Below the pieces are notes generated by a model. The model made no database searches, was not told where the DNA came from, and saw only the letters and a list, made by a program, of their open reading frames with translations. Of a stretch of 64,000 bases of DNA, positions 44,369 through 55,800 are shown in pieces (the first letter of the stretch is position 1; the number at the start of each line of letters is the position of its first letter). Both the position numbers and the translations under genes were made by a program. This DNA comes from Oscillatoria nigro-viridis PCC 7112 (GTDB taxonomy: Bacteria; Cyanobacteriota; Cyanobacteriia; Cyanobacteriales; Microcoleaceae): contig NC_019729.1 of the NCBI RefSeq assembly GCF_000317475.1, positions 310,001 through 374,000 on the forward strand. Reading direction: 5' to 3'.

Positions 44369-44802
44369 CCCTTGCCTGCACCGGACGGGCTGGAAACCTC
44401 TGGCTTCGTTTCAAAACCATCTGCGCTCAGAAATCATTTGATCGAGACTTTTAACAAGCAGGTTTCTCAGCATCTTACGAAAACAAACGATTCAACTGTA
44501 TTCTGGGAATAAGCTAATAATCCGCTTGCACACCGACTGTTTGGAGTCTCTTTGTTGAGTCCGAATTGAATATCCGATCGCAGCGACGGCGATCGTCATT
44601 TCAATCGCCAGTTTTCTCGACACAGAATCATTAGGTTTCGTAGATTGCAAACCAGGACGCGGGCAGTAAAACCGAGAAGAGGTGTCAAAGTTTACAATAT
44701 ACTTCGTTAACGCACCCTACAAAAGCAGCGATCTATCTCTCTACCTCACGTTAAGCTAGAAACAGACAACAGAGAGCCAACCTACGCAAAAGGTTAATAT
44801 CA
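44369..44802. other. 434-base gap before the Uma2 gene
   Basis: HIP1-like sites and AT/GC-mixed sequence; no ORF, hairpin or RNA gene that I can support. Confidence 0.5.
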
Positions 44803-45426
44803 ATGGTTGCGATCGCCCAAAAAACCCTTTCCTTCGAGGAATTTCTCAACTGGGATGACGACTCCGGCAGGTCATTTGAGCTACTCAATGGAGTTGCCAT
44901 GCCCCTGAGTGAACCCACAGCCAAACATGAGGATGTCGTCGATGGTTTATGTCGTCTCTTGGTAGATCATTGCCAATCCTTGAACCTTCCCTACGTTCCC
45001 CGACAAAGTAAACAAGTCAGATTGAACGCTGCCCCGGGTGAAAGTGAATCGAGTCGTAAAGCCGACATTGTGGTGTTTGCCAAGGAAGAATGGGTCAGAA
45101 TGCGTCAAAGTTCTGCCTCTGCTGCTGCCTATATTCCACCTCCCTTGGCGATCGAAGTTGTCAGTACGAATTGGCGGGATGATTACCGCATCAAATTGAA
45201 TGAGTATGAAACTTTAGGAATCCTGGAGTATTGGATCGTTGATTGTGCAGGGTTGGGAGGCGTTCAGTATATCGGTTCTCCAAAACAGTCTACGGTGACT
45301 ATCAACCGCTTAATCGATGGTGAATATCAGGCACAGCGATATCAAAGAGAAGTCATTATTGTTTCTCCAACGTTTCCTCAGTTGGTATTAACCATCGCTC
45401 AAATCGTTGCGATGACAGAAGTTTAG
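44803..45426 (+). CDS. Uma2-family (DUF820) putative nuclease
   Basis: 207 residues with the restriction-endonuclease-like fold of Uma2: an N-terminal LSFEEFLNWDDDSGRSFELL with GVAMPL, then KADIVVFAKEEW (catalytic Asp), PPLAIEVVSTNWRDDY (Glu), and IKLNEYETLGILEYWIVD (Lys and the family EYW-D motif). The PD-(D/E)xK residues are complete. The family is hugely expanded in cyanobacteria and its substrate is unknown. It is the last gene of the TA-rich accessory stretch. Confidence 0.9.
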   Translation: MVAIAQKTLSFEEFLNWDDDSGRSFELLNGVAMPLSEPTAKHEDVVDGLCRLLVDHCQSLNLPYVPRQSKQVRLNAAPGESESSRKADIVVFAKEEWVRMRQSSASAAAYIPPPLAIEVVSTNWRDDYRIKLNEYETLGILEYWIVDCAGLGGVQYIGSPKQSTVTINRLIDGEYQAQRYQREVIIVSPTFPQLVLTIAQIVAMTEV

Positions 45427-45600
45427 TCTTTGCAAATTATTAGACTTGCAATCGTTAGTTGACGAACTGTACGAGCAATTGGGATACAATTATTTGATCG
45501 ATTGCGATAGCAATCCACCATCCCCTTGGTTAAAGTCAGAGATAACGGAGGTTTTGTCAATTGATCGGCGATCGCTATTATTTTAACTTGACTGAGATTC

Positions 45601-45670
45601 TCAGAAACCGGGTTTTTGACCAAATCTGCGGGCGGCAACGAAATATCTTCCTCAAAAACCCGGTTTCTGA
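45601..45670. repeat. Perfect 19-bp inverted repeat, AGAAACCGGG family
   Basis: TCAGAAACCGGGTTTTTGA (45601-45619) and its exact complement (45652-45670) flank 32 bases. It follows the stop of the metalloprotease gene read on the minus strand, and the Uma2 stop on the plus strand, so it could end both transcripts. Confidence 0.75.
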
Positions 45671-45679
45671 ACCCCCAAA

Positions 45680-48550
45680 TTAATTCGACTGAATTTGCGA
45701 ATTCAAAACTTTAGAAATCCGATCGCGCGTTTCCTCCAAATGAGCCCGCGTATAAGCATCAGCATTCCGATCCAAATTCCGAATACTCTTGCTCAAACCC
45801 TCCCGCAACTGCCGCAACTCGTACCAAGCCAAACTCCGCGCATCCTCTGGAACACTGGTTTTTCGCAGCACCATTCCGATCAAAATCGCCAAATGTTCCC
45901 GCTGCAAAGAACGCCGAAAAGTTGAAATTTGCATCTTCTTTTCGGGCTGCAAAACCTCTTGCCAGATATCCTTTTGCACAGTATCCAACACTTCCGGCAA
46001 CCTCAAAGCAGTTTCCGGCGCTGATTTTAACTCGGCATCCCGCAGTCTCGCCAAGCGCACCGGAGATAGCAAAACCCGCAACACAAAGCGCTGCAAAAAA
46101 GTAATTCGATCGCCGATCGGGTAATCTAGAGGAAACACCAAAGCCGGACTTCCCCAGTGTTCCCAGCGCGAAGGCGCCAATTTATTGAGCAATTCCGGCG
46201 CAAAACTAAACGCATCCGGGGCAAAAACGTACTTCTCTAATGTTGCCAAAGCTTCTCGCTGCTGAGAAAGTTCGATCGGCACAAACGGCAATTTCCCCTT
46301 CGCATCTCCAGGGCGAATCCGGCTAAACGACTGTCCGCCCACATACAAAGTAGCATTCATCACCTGGTTGACATAATACCCGAACACCGAATCAAACATC
46401 ACCCGCAGTTCGTTATAACCATCTCCCCCAACCGGAATTCGCTTTTCTAAACGCTTCCACATCGCCCTAGCATTATCCAATTGCCATTGCGAATACCTCA
46501 GCATATTGGCGCTGAGATCGAAGGTATTTGCAGCGGGATCGAGATCCACAGAATCCTCATCCGGCGCGTAAGCTAATTGCTGTTCCGCTGCGCGGCTGGC
46601 AATTTGTTGCAGCGCTGGTAAGTCGCTGTTGGGGTTTACGCCGCCAATCACCTTGTAACCGTACTCGATCGCCCAATCGTCGTAAGGCCCTACAATAGTT
46701 GGAAAATAGTCGCCCTGCACAGTTCCGGCAGGTGCCAAATTAATCGGCACATAATCCATCACCGACGCAATCATACCTTGGGTGCGAGTTACCTGAGTAT
46801 TGTTCAAATCCTCCGGTTGCAGCATCGTACTACCGTGAAAATTGTGCCTCAAACCGAGAGTGTGACCGACTTCGTGGGCAGTCAAATATCGGATATATTC
46901 ATTAACGTAATTGTCAATTGCCGGACTGCTAGGCGCTGCATTTTCCAACAGATCCATCGACATTGCCCCGATCGCGAATTGGCGGCTCGATTCCAACCCA
47001 AAACACATATCCGAACTCGACATCAACCGCGATAAACGCGAGCGCTTTTGCTCTTGGTATCTTTCTACCAAAGTCGGCAAATCATCAGCAATTCCACCTC
47101 GATCATTTTCCCCGCTGCTTTTTCCTAAATCCCCATTTTCTAGCACATTCAAATAGCGAGAATACATCCCAAACTGACAGGGATTGGTATTAGAACCGTT
47201 TCGCCCTTGAAAACTCTTAGATAGCGATCTATTTTGTTCGACCAAAGACCGATAACCCTGTTTGATTTCCCGGACAACATTAGCATCCAATAGAATGTCA
47301 GCATCCAAAATTTCCCCGGTCAGCGGGTTAGTGCGAGACGGCCCGACGCCGGCAAACTGAGGCTCAAAAGAACTCGACCAGCGGATAGTATTGTAGCGAA
47401 CGTCAGCCGGGTCCCATTTAGCATTGTCCGGCATTTGTTTTACCTGAATTGCCTCAGTAAAACCTGCCTTTTCAAAAGCTTTGTTCCACTCCAAAACGCC
47501 CTCGCGAATTGCGTTTCGGTATTCCACAGGCACATTATTTTCAATCCAAAAGACGATCGGCACTAGCGGAGGCGACATCGGCGCCGTCGGGATTTGCTTT
47601 TGCAAATGCCAGCGATTGATATAGCGCACAAAAGGCTCCCGGCTGCTCTTGTCAGAAAAGTCCTTATATGCTGTAAGAAAATAGCCCACTCGCTCGTCCG
47701 CAAGTCTGGGCCGGTAGCCGTTATTTAGCGGGACTTCCGAGAAACTGTAGTGAATGCGGAGGTTAAAAGCCCGACTGTCAGGAATCGAAGCTAAATAGTT
47801 AACCGCACTGTCATTATCGCTAGAAAAACCGTAAATAGAAGCAATTTCTACATTCAGCGGAAACGCTTTAATATCTTTAAAATAAGACTTGTCTTCATCG
47901 ATCGAGTAAGAAGCGCCCAAAAGCATCGGCAAAATCGCTTTTACCCCTGGTAAATCGCGTTTTTCGCTCATCAGCAAATCGCCTAAATCGATCAGCAGAG
48001 TTTGTCTTTGGGCCTGAATGCTTTTGAGCGGCAAAGAATAGAGAATCGACTCGCTAAATCCCCGTTCTACCGAACCTGCTTGCGGGTCGCCGGGACTTGT
48101 GCGAAAGTTGATATTTGGTATCACAAACTGCACATTATTTTGGACGCGCCGCAGTTGAAACAAGAAATCGCCGATCGGCATTCCGCTCAAAATGCCCGCT
48201 TCCCCCAAACCCGATGCCAATGTCACAAAGCACAGAAACTTTTTGTTGAGTTGTTCCGGTTTAATTTCCAGATATACTTTATCGGTTGCTTGATTGCGGT
48301 AAAGGGTAAATAATCCCTCTAACTTTTGCGCGTCTTGAACAACCTGTTCAAAGGGTGCCAGAGTGGGCTGTTCGCTAGTTTGTTCGTTGCTGGGCGGCCC
48401 AGATGATAAAGCTAAAGGTAAAAAGAAACCTTTATACAAACTGAAACAGAAAAATGCTAAAGATAATATAAAAAATATCAAAGGCAGATTTTTTATCGGA
48501 ATTTTTATGCGTTGATTTTTGCTATTTTCAGGAAATATCAATCTTTTCAT
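45680..48550 (-). CDS. Zinc-dependent metalloprotease (DUF5117/DUF4953 type), membrane-anchored
   Basis: 956 residues. An N-terminal hydrophobic segment (residues 22-50, LPLIFFILSLAFFCFSLYKG) anchors or exports it. A DUF5117-like domain follows (NVQFVIPNINFRTSPGDP). The metzincin-like zinc site is TAHEVGHTLGLRHNF, with H559, E560 and H563 and a third His/Asp after the GLRHN turn, preceded by VPVEYRNAIREGVLEWNKAF. Large proteins of this type act outside the cytoplasmic membrane; substrates are unknown. It is followed in the genome by the DUF1574 protein on the same strand, 107 bases upstream. Confidence 0.88.
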   Translation of the reverse strand: MKRLIFPENSKNQRIKIPIKNLPLIFFILSLAFFCFSLYKGFFLPLALSSGPPSNEQTSEQPTLAPFEQVVQDAQKLEGLFTLYRNQATDKVYLEIKPEQLNKKFLCFVTLASGLGEAGILSGMPIGDFLFQLRRVQNNVQFVIPNINFRTSPGDPQAGSVERGFSESILYSLPLKSIQAQRQTLLIDLGDLLMSEKRDLPGVKAILPMLLGASYSIDEDKSYFKDIKAFPLNVEIASIYGFSSDNDSAVNYLASIPDSRAFNLRIHYSFSEVPLNNGYRPRLADERVGYFLTAYKDFSDKSSREPFVRYINRWHLQKQIPTAPMSPPLVPIVFWIENNVPVEYRNAIREGVLEWNKAFEKAGFTEAIQVKQMPDNAKWDPADVRYNTIRWSSSFEPQFAGVGPSRTNPLTGEILDADILLDANVVREIKQGYRSLVEQNRSLSKSFQGRNGSNTNPCQFGMYSRYLNVLENGDLGKSSGENDRGGIADDLPTLVERYQEQKRSRLSRLMSSSDMCFGLESSRQFAIGAMSMDLLENAAPSSPAIDNYVNEYIRYLTAHEVGHTLGLRHNFHGSTMLQPEDLNNTQVTRTQGMIASVMDYVPINLAPAGTVQGDYFPTIVGPYDDWAIEYGYKVIGGVNPNSDLPALQQIASRAAEQQLAYAPDEDSVDLDPAANTFDLSANMLRYSQWQLDNARAMWKRLEKRIPVGGDGYNELRVMFDSVFGYYVNQVMNATLYVGGQSFSRIRPGDAKGKLPFVPIELSQQREALATLEKYVFAPDAFSFAPELLNKLAPSRWEHWGSPALVFPLDYPIGDRITFLQRFVLRVLLSPVRLARLRDAELKSAPETALRLPEVLDTVQKDIWQEVLQPEKKMQISTFRRSLQREHLAILIGMVLRKTSVPEDARSLAWYELRQLREGLSKSIRNLDRNADAYTRAHLEETRDRISKVLNSQIQSN

Positions 48551-48656
48551 TTTCAGTATTTAGCCGCAGGAAAGAATTGTTTTGAAAGAGCCGCGCCCCA
48601 CTCGCCACGCTGGGCTCCTTTCACTTCTAAAATAACTCAAAACTCAAAATTCAAAA

Positions 48657-51600
48657 CTACTGTTTCGCCGGCCAGGGAATCATGGGATCTTGAGCCAACC
48701 GCTTAGAAACTGCAACAGCACCGTAACGGTTGAGGTGGCTGGGGTCGGAAAAAGATTCCCGCGCCTGGGGCCACAATAAACTCTTATCTAGGAAAATTAG
48801 TCCGCTTTGAGCTGCTAATTCTTGCATATATTGCCGGAATTCTTGTTCGTAACCTGTCCGCACCGGGTCTAAATAATCTTCAGTCAGAGGCATATTCACA
48901 AACACGAGATTGATGTTGCGAACCTTGGTAAATTCGATCAGATTTTTGAGTGCTAGAGCTTGTTCGCCTGCCAATTTAAAATTTTGATAATCGGAGTCGT
49001 AATAACCAGATACTTTCGGGTGGTTCTGAAAGTAAGTCTCGGGATTGAAGCGTATATCGATCGGCAAAAAGCCATTTGGTTGATACTCGCTGACGGGTTT
49101 ACTCGCAGCAGTTGGCTGGGCATTTTCCGTTGTTTGTTGACCCTGGGCTGCGGTTTGGGGGCTGTCGGTTGCAGCAGGGGCTGAGGGATTAACGATCGAT
49201 CGCAAAAACCCTTTGAGTCGATCGCGCTTTTTGTAAATTGCAGAACCCTCAACCAACTTTTGACTCACCAATTGCTGAACGTTAGCTTGAGTTTGTTCCA
49301 AATTGTTCACCAATTCAGTGGCAGTCGCCACCGGATTGTTGGCGCTTTCTTTCGATGTTTCGGATTCTAATTGATTGGTGCGGATCAGAAAACTACCCCG
49401 GCTCAATTGCCTGTAACCTTCCGAAGAAGCGATCGCACTAAAAGTCAAATCCGGCCGCCCGCTGTTGAGAGCTCTCGCCCCGTCAGCCAACACCAGCAAT
49501 TTCGGCAGTTGTTGCGGCGGCAAAATCCGGCGGACGATCGAATCTACAACTTGGAGAGTAGCTCCATTAACCCCAAAATTGTAAGCCGTCAGCCCCGGGT
49601 AGCCCGAAGCTGCCAAAGCGGTTTCCAAAACCGCCGGGTCGATTCCCCGCAGCGCCCTCGAACTACCGACAATTAAAATATCCGGCGGTTTTTTGTGCAG
49701 GTGAATGTACTCTTGATAGCGCGCTATCTGATCGTCAAGCTGCTTGCTCCTCAAAGTGGGGAACACCGGAGGAGCAGAAACATCAGCTACAGGAACGCTA
49801 ATATTTCCCGGTTTCGTAAACCCAGAGCCATTAAAAGCCTCTTCCCGGTTGGCTTCCGGCGACGGCTGCAACGGAGTTTGAGGCAAATTCACCTCCTCAG
49901 CAGGGGGAACGGGGTTCGGGGTTTCCTTCGGAAGTCGGGATGTAACGTCGTCCGCAGCCTTGGGAGATGAATTTTGACAATTTGGGCCGCTGCAAACTTC
50001 TGAGGTGCTAGGAGCTTGACTGACCGCCCCAGATTGCAGAAATCGACCTAGGAGCCAATCGGTATTGAAAGTCAGCAGACAGCCGGCGATCGCCCAAATC
50101 AAAGCCATGCCGGCGGCGCGATCGGCTCTCACGCCACCGGGCGCAGCAGCATTCGTTGACAAACCATCGTTGGGAACAAACAAACCCGAAGCGACAAGCG
50201 GTTGCACCGCAGCTTGAACTAACTGCTCGCCCAGATTGTATCCGGGGAGTCTGATTTTGAAGCGGGGCCGCCAGGAGTTGGGCATCGGAGCATCGAATAC
50301 CAGATTGTCGCCCAAACCCGAAAAACTCCCATCCTCCACCGGCGCAAACTCCGGCACCGGTTCCTTTGCCAACACAGCCACTTGGGAGGGAGCCGGTGCG
50401 GGTGCCGTCGCTGATTCCTCGTCAACAGCCGTTCTGAGGTCGATTGCGTAGCGCCACAGGGGCAGTTTCTGGCCGGCGCGGCGTCCGTAGACTCGCACCC
50501 CTGCCACTCCCGGAATTTCTAAGTGCCGCAAAAATTTCGCCACCGGCGGGCCTACCTTCGACTGAGAAGGGCAAGTCAGAGCTTCAGTCATGACGTGCAG
50601 CACGTTGGCTTTTTGCAGCACGACAGCCCGAATCCCTCCTGTTTCCAGCTTGCGCCTGAGATTGGGGTTGAGCAACCTGTTCAATAAAAAAGTCAGAGCC
50701 AATTGGTCGCCCTCGATCGCCAGCGTTCTGGTGCTCGGAGCCAAGTCGGGATGGTGGGCGGCAGGCAAGTCCACCCAGTCTATCCACACGGGGGACTCCG
50801 GCGCCGCCTGAGAGTCCTTGGCTGGTTCTACGCCGTAGATAGTAGCTGCGCGGATGCCTTGGGGCGCAAAGGAGGCTAACAAAGGGGCGATCGCGTCGGT
50901 AGTTTGCTGCTTGTCGGGGTATTCTTGCCTTTTAGGCTTTTGTCCTTTTTTGGCAGTTTTGCTGCAAAACAGGTGGAGGGTTGCTTCTTTGAGGGTAGCC
51001 CGCACTTCGACTCTGGATGCAGCCAAGTGTTGATTTAGCAGTTTGGCGATCGACTGTACGTCTCCCCACCTGGCCCATTCCTTGAGAATTTTGTCCGGCG
51101 AAGTTAAATCCACCCGCAGCAGCCAGTCCGGCTTCGCTTCGCCGCTGACTTGGCTGGCGATTAATGCTTCCCGGAAATCCTCTAGTTGCAGTTTCCGCAG
51201 CCTGCCGGCGATGGGTTCGGCCAGCAATGAGGGGTCGGGGCTGTAAGCTGACTCGCACAGCACCAGCAGTCGGCGTTCTTTGGGCTTGATATTTTCCGGC
51301 GCATTCACCGGCAGGGTTTCTCGGCTGCTTTTGAGTTCTTTTTCGCGAATGCTTACTTTCACCGAAACTCCCATCGGCCCGAGGATTTCGCTGAGATAAC
51401 TGGCGATCGCATCTGGATAGCCCCGGCGCGCCAACGTTTCCGGCGAAACCGTCAATGTTCCACCGCGATCGCCCTCGCCTGAGTCAGATTCGGGGGATTG
51501 AATCAAAGCCACCGCGCCGCGGTTCGCTTTCTGCTGCGGGGGAACGGTGGAACTAAAAGCTTCCCGCGTCGCAGCAGCCGAAGTGTCGATCGTCACGGGG

Positions 51601-52178
51601 GAAGTTTCAAAAGCTTCTGGGTATTGAATCCGGGAGGCGACGGGCAGACTTTCGGCGTCAAAATCCAGTTCTTCCCGTACTTGCGGCGGGGGGGCTGCTG
51701 TTTCTACGGGTTTTGGTGTCTGTTTGAGTTTCTGGTTGTTATTCTTAAATCTGCCGAAAAATCCGCCTCGTTTGGGGCTTGCTGGCGGTTCGTACGTCGG
51801 GGAACTCGCTGGCGGCGGAACTTCGGCAACTTTTGGTTCCGGTTGCTGTGGCTGTTGCTGTCGCTTGGGACTGCTGCAATCGAGTCTGACTGTCCAGTCA
51901 TTTTGTCGGGAACCGAGTTTGCGGCCGCACAGAAACAACTGGTAAATTTTAGGTCGATCGGGCAGCAGTCGCGTTAAATCAGTTTGTTCGAGGGCGCTGG
52001 TAAATCTCGCCGTCACCAATTCTTGAGACGGACACTGCGCTGCTTCGCACAAAATGTGCAGGTGATTTCCCCGCAAACGCGCTTGTACTTGAACTTCGGG
52101 AAGCCCTAAAGCTTCCCCGGCCCACTGCGAGGCGGTCGATCGATTATCTGTCAAGATGCTCCCGTTCGCATTCAACAT
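48657..52178 (-). CDS. Large DUF1574/SGNH-hydrolase-like protein
   Basis: 1173 residues. The first 600 residues hold repeated small domains of similar pattern (LRGNHLHILCEAAQCPSQEL, RRLLVLCESAYSPDPSLLAE, EATLHLFCSKTAKKGQKP, KANVLHVMTEALTCPSQSKV), about four copies separated by Pro/Gln-rich linkers. A transmembrane helix lies near residues 690-712 (MALIWAIAGCLLTFNTDWLL). The C-terminal 330 residues are an SGNH-type hydrolase domain: block I GSSRALRGID with S839/S840, NFGVNGATLQ, and SDPSHLNRYGA with D1145 and H1148. DUF1574 proteins are cyanobacterial; an ester or acyl transfer reaction outside the membrane is inferred. The metalloprotease gene lies downstream. Confidence 0.85.
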   Translation of the reverse strand: MLNANGSILTDNRSTASQWAGEALGLPEVQVQARLRGNHLHILCEAAQCPSQELVTARFTSALEQTDLTRLLPDRPKIYQLFLCGRKLGSRQNDWTVRLDCSSPKRQQQPQQPEPKVAEVPPPASSPTYEPPASPKRGGFFGRFKNNNQKLKQTPKPVETAAPPPQVREELDFDAESLPVASRIQYPEAFETSPVTIDTSAAATREAFSSTVPPQQKANRGAVALIQSPESDSGEGDRGGTLTVSPETLARRGYPDAIASYLSEILGPMGVSVKVSIREKELKSSRETLPVNAPENIKPKERRLLVLCESAYSPDPSLLAEPIAGRLRKLQLEDFREALIASQVSGEAKPDWLLRVDLTSPDKILKEWARWGDVQSIAKLLNQHLAASRVEVRATLKEATLHLFCSKTAKKGQKPKRQEYPDKQQTTDAIAPLLASFAPQGIRAATIYGVEPAKDSQAAPESPVWIDWVDLPAAHHPDLAPSTRTLAIEGDQLALTFLLNRLLNPNLRRKLETGGIRAVVLQKANVLHVMTEALTCPSQSKVGPPVAKFLRHLEIPGVAGVRVYGRRAGQKLPLWRYAIDLRTAVDEESATAPAPAPSQVAVLAKEPVPEFAPVEDGSFSGLGDNLVFDAPMPNSWRPRFKIRLPGYNLGEQLVQAAVQPLVASGLFVPNDGLSTNAAAPGGVRADRAAGMALIWAIAGCLLTFNTDWLLGRFLQSGAVSQAPSTSEVCSGPNCQNSSPKAADDVTSRLPKETPNPVPPAEEVNLPQTPLQPSPEANREEAFNGSGFTKPGNISVPVADVSAPPVFPTLRSKQLDDQIARYQEYIHLHKKPPDILIVGSSRALRGIDPAVLETALAASGYPGLTAYNFGVNGATLQVVDSIVRRILPPQQLPKLLVLADGARALNSGRPDLTFSAIASSEGYRQLSRGSFLIRTNQLESETSKESANNPVATATELVNNLEQTQANVQQLVSQKLVEGSAIYKKRDRLKGFLRSIVNPSAPAATDSPQTAAQGQQTTENAQPTAASKPVSEYQPNGFLPIDIRFNPETYFQNHPKVSGYYDSDYQNFKLAGEQALALKNLIEFTKVRNINLVFVNMPLTEDYLDPVRTGYEQEFRQYMQELAAQSGLIFLDKSLLWPQARESFSDPSHLNRYGAVAVSKRLAQDPMIPWPAKQ

Positions 52179-52816
52179 GGGACTTTAAATTTCGTCAAGG
52201 CTGCTTTCGTCTTCTACTGATAGCACATTTCGTCCGTATTTTGGCATATATTAGGCTTCACTTAGGCGAAGTCATCACTCATTGGTCGTTAGTAATTATT
52301 AGAAATAGCACCGCACTACATATAGTGTGTCTGCGTCCAAGACTGTACAACCTAGTTTCCAAAGCCTTTACTGTTGCGATCGGGTGTTGCGTAATCCCCT
52401 AAACTACGTTACTTTTTATACAGCATACAGTCAAGCTGTTGGGCGATCGCCAGTCCTAAATTCTCACTCATACCAAAATTCGTAGTCTGACACTTCAGTA
52501 CACGGAAGTGGATTAAAGCTTCCATAAAGTTTACTTCCTGATAGCCAAAAGCACTTGCGCTCGATAAAAGTTACGGATATTCTCAAATCTATCTGTTAAC
52601 AACAGCAATAAAAAAAACAACTTATTGCGATCGCATCAATTTTTTAGCCGCATCGGCAAGTTTTCACCTGTCGATATCGCAGCTTCCGTCCTCAATAAAA
52701 AAAACAAAATTCCAGCAGCGTCTGGACTCGCTTTGCTTGCAAAATTTTAAAAATCAACTCCTCAAATTAGGAATAATTTGAGCAATTTTCATCATCAAAA
52801 AACCAAACTTTAAATC
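52179..52816. other. 638-base leader and promoter region of the giant protein
   Basis: It separates the divergent DUF1574 gene from the giant gene. It contains HIP1 sites near 52442 and 52628 and a 9-bp hairpin at 52761-52782 (CTCAAATTA, GGAA loop, TAATTTGAG), 35 bases before the ATG. The hairpin could influence translation. No ORF or RNA gene was recognised. Confidence 0.45.
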
Positions 52817-55800
52817 ATGTCACCAATCGAAGCATCTACCCCAAAACTAACTGCCAATATTTCCCTCATTCCCGACATTCCAGAAGAATTGCAACTAGCA
52901 AATTCTACCAATAATTACTATTCTCCCCCGAAAAATCTCCTAACAACTAACGAAACATCCTCCACAAACTCCAGCATCGAACTATTATCATCAAACAACC
53001 AAATCCTCGATAACAGCCCAGAAACACCTCCCCAACAAGCAGAGATAGACGCCTTCATCCTCAACAAAGATTCAACACCAACAACCAACAACATCCCCGA
53101 AAAACCGCAAACATCCACCACTCAAACCGACGCAATCACAGGCGATACAGCCAAACCAGCAACTCAAAATAACATTTCTTTCGACTCCGGCATTTTCCAA
53201 GCAGACGAAACAGGTAAAATTCTGTTCGATTACCTATCAGACGGAGGCCGGTATCAAGGAGAACTAGCAATTATCAGCCTGACAGGAATGCAGGAATTTG
53301 TTCCCGATTCCGAAGCATTTATCAGAGAAGCAGCCAGACGCGCTTTAAGCAACTCCTCCCTCGGTTACATCGCAATTTCCGACATTACAGAAGCCGCAAA
53401 ATTCTCTAGCTTCGAGGGAGAAAACAACTTCAATATCGGAGAATACCGAGGAATTAAAACCTTCGCAATGACGCCGGGAGACGAACTTGGCATCATCGTA
53501 GTTCCCAACGGCACAATACAAGAAGCGTACAATAATCCAGCGATTGGCGGCGACAAAAAACCATTATTCTCAATGGCAACAGCTAATTCCAGCGATGCTT
53601 TTCAACGGGGACAAATTGCCGCTGTTGCGAATGGCGGCAGTATATTTGTCATGGAAGATATGGGGATAGGAGAAGGGAGCGAGGCTGATTACAATGATAT
53701 CATCTTTTCCCTCAAAGGCGCAACCCCTAAAGTCATTTCAATGGATGATTTAATTGCCAAAAACTCCGATTGGCGTACATCAGAAAAAGGCAAAGAATTG
53801 ATAGGTGACGCTGCGCCAAAAACAGAGACTAAATTAGAAGACAAAAAAGCAGATACTACTTCTGCAACAAATCCTGTTGAAACAAAACCAGAAAATTCTC
53901 CAGCGACAGAAACCAAAAACCCGACTGTTTCCGAAACTCCCAACTCCGAGACAAATCCTGTTGAAACAAAAACCGAAAATTCCCCTGTAATTGAAGACAA
54001 ACAGCCGACTGTTTCGGAAATTTCGCATTCCGAGACAAATCCTGTTGAAACAAAAACCGAAAATTCCCCAGCGACAGAAACTCAAAACCCGACTGTTTCG
54101 GAAACTCCCAACTCCGAGACAAATCCTGTTGAGACAAAAACCGAAAATTCCCCTGTAATTGAAGACAAACAGCCGCCTGTTTCGGAAAATATCTATTTCC
54201 CAAAAAATCCTGTGGAGACAGAAATCGACTTCATCACAGGTGACACAATTGAAAAACCCGTCTTTATCCAACCAGAAAAACTAGAAATACCAGTAATACC
54301 CGCAGAATCCACAGACATTCTCACTGGGGAAATGGAAAATACCTCCCCAACTCCTATCGACAGCCTCGAAAATGCCGGCGAAACTGCTGACAATTTACCG
54401 CTAATTTCTCCCGATGAAATTTCCACGCTGTGGGAAAGCCTCAACAGCATATTAGCCCAACAATTTCCTAACATTCCCGAAACAGAATCCAGTCAAAATC
54501 ATCAACCATCCGCATCAGAATATTCAGAATATATAGTTACCGACAGCCAAACTATTATTCCCGAAATCGCTGTCACCGAAAACTATGACTCGCAACCATC
54601 GGAAAACATTACCGCCGACAGCGAAAATCAGCCGCCAACAACCATCGGCGAATTTGTAAACCCCGATTTCGAGTGGGAAAACATCGCCATTACTCCCGAA
54701 ATATTATCCGACGCAAACAATCAGCCAGACAATTCACTTCATATCATTCCCGACTCCGAAATCGCAACTACAACTGACAGCAACTCCGAACCAACCATCA
54801 GCGAATACACAATCACCGACACCGAAACCCAACCAGAAATAACCCCCAACCTCCCCCAACAAAACCAACCATTAATCGGCATAATCGACACCGGCTTTGT
54901 CGCCAACAATCCCAACATCGACTACAGCCAAATCATCCTCGGTAAAGACTTAATAGATGGCGACAATAATCCGTTACTCCAACCAAATGAAGGAAACCAA
55001 CATGGAAACACGATTTTAGATATTATTAACGACTCCAGCAATCAAAGCGACACCAAAAAATCGACTCCGATTTGGTTGGGACGAGCAACTGGTAGCGGGA
55101 ACTGGTATCAATCCCTGATTGAATTTGTAGACGCAGCCAAAGCTGCCAAACAACCCAATGCCGTTGTCAACCTCAGCTTCGACTTAACTCAAATTAACCC
55201 CGACGGCACGCAAACCACACGGCACAAATTGACAGCAGAAGAAACCGCAGCATTGAAATATGCAAAAGACAATAACATCCTGATTGTAGCAGCCGCTGGA
55301 AATGAAGGGAATCTCGTTTCTGCCCTCGGACAAGCCTCCACAGAATTTGACAACATCATCACCGTCGGCGCATCTGAAAATAACTATCGCGCCGGATATT
55401 CCAGCTATGGAGAAGGCTTGGATATCTTAGCACCATGTGACATTCCGCAAACAGCAGAAGCTGCAACAACCGAAACAAAACAAGGCACATCGATCGCAGC
55501 CGCAAAAGTCACAAATACCCTTTCTCAAATGTGGGCTGCTAACCCATCCTTGGACTACCTACAAATCAAAAACATCCTCCTCAACACAGCCAAAGACATC
55601 GACGTACCCGACTGGGATGAAAGGACGGGATACGGCATTTTAAATTCCGAATCAGCAATTGCCACCTCTGCTGAAACCATCCCTACAATTCCAGTATTGG
55701 CAGCAGCAAAACTATTGACAAAACCCTTAATTGATGTTGGTGCAAATACGAGCAACTCTCCCAATTCTACCGAAGCCAAACCGTCAGAAAGAGCAACTGC

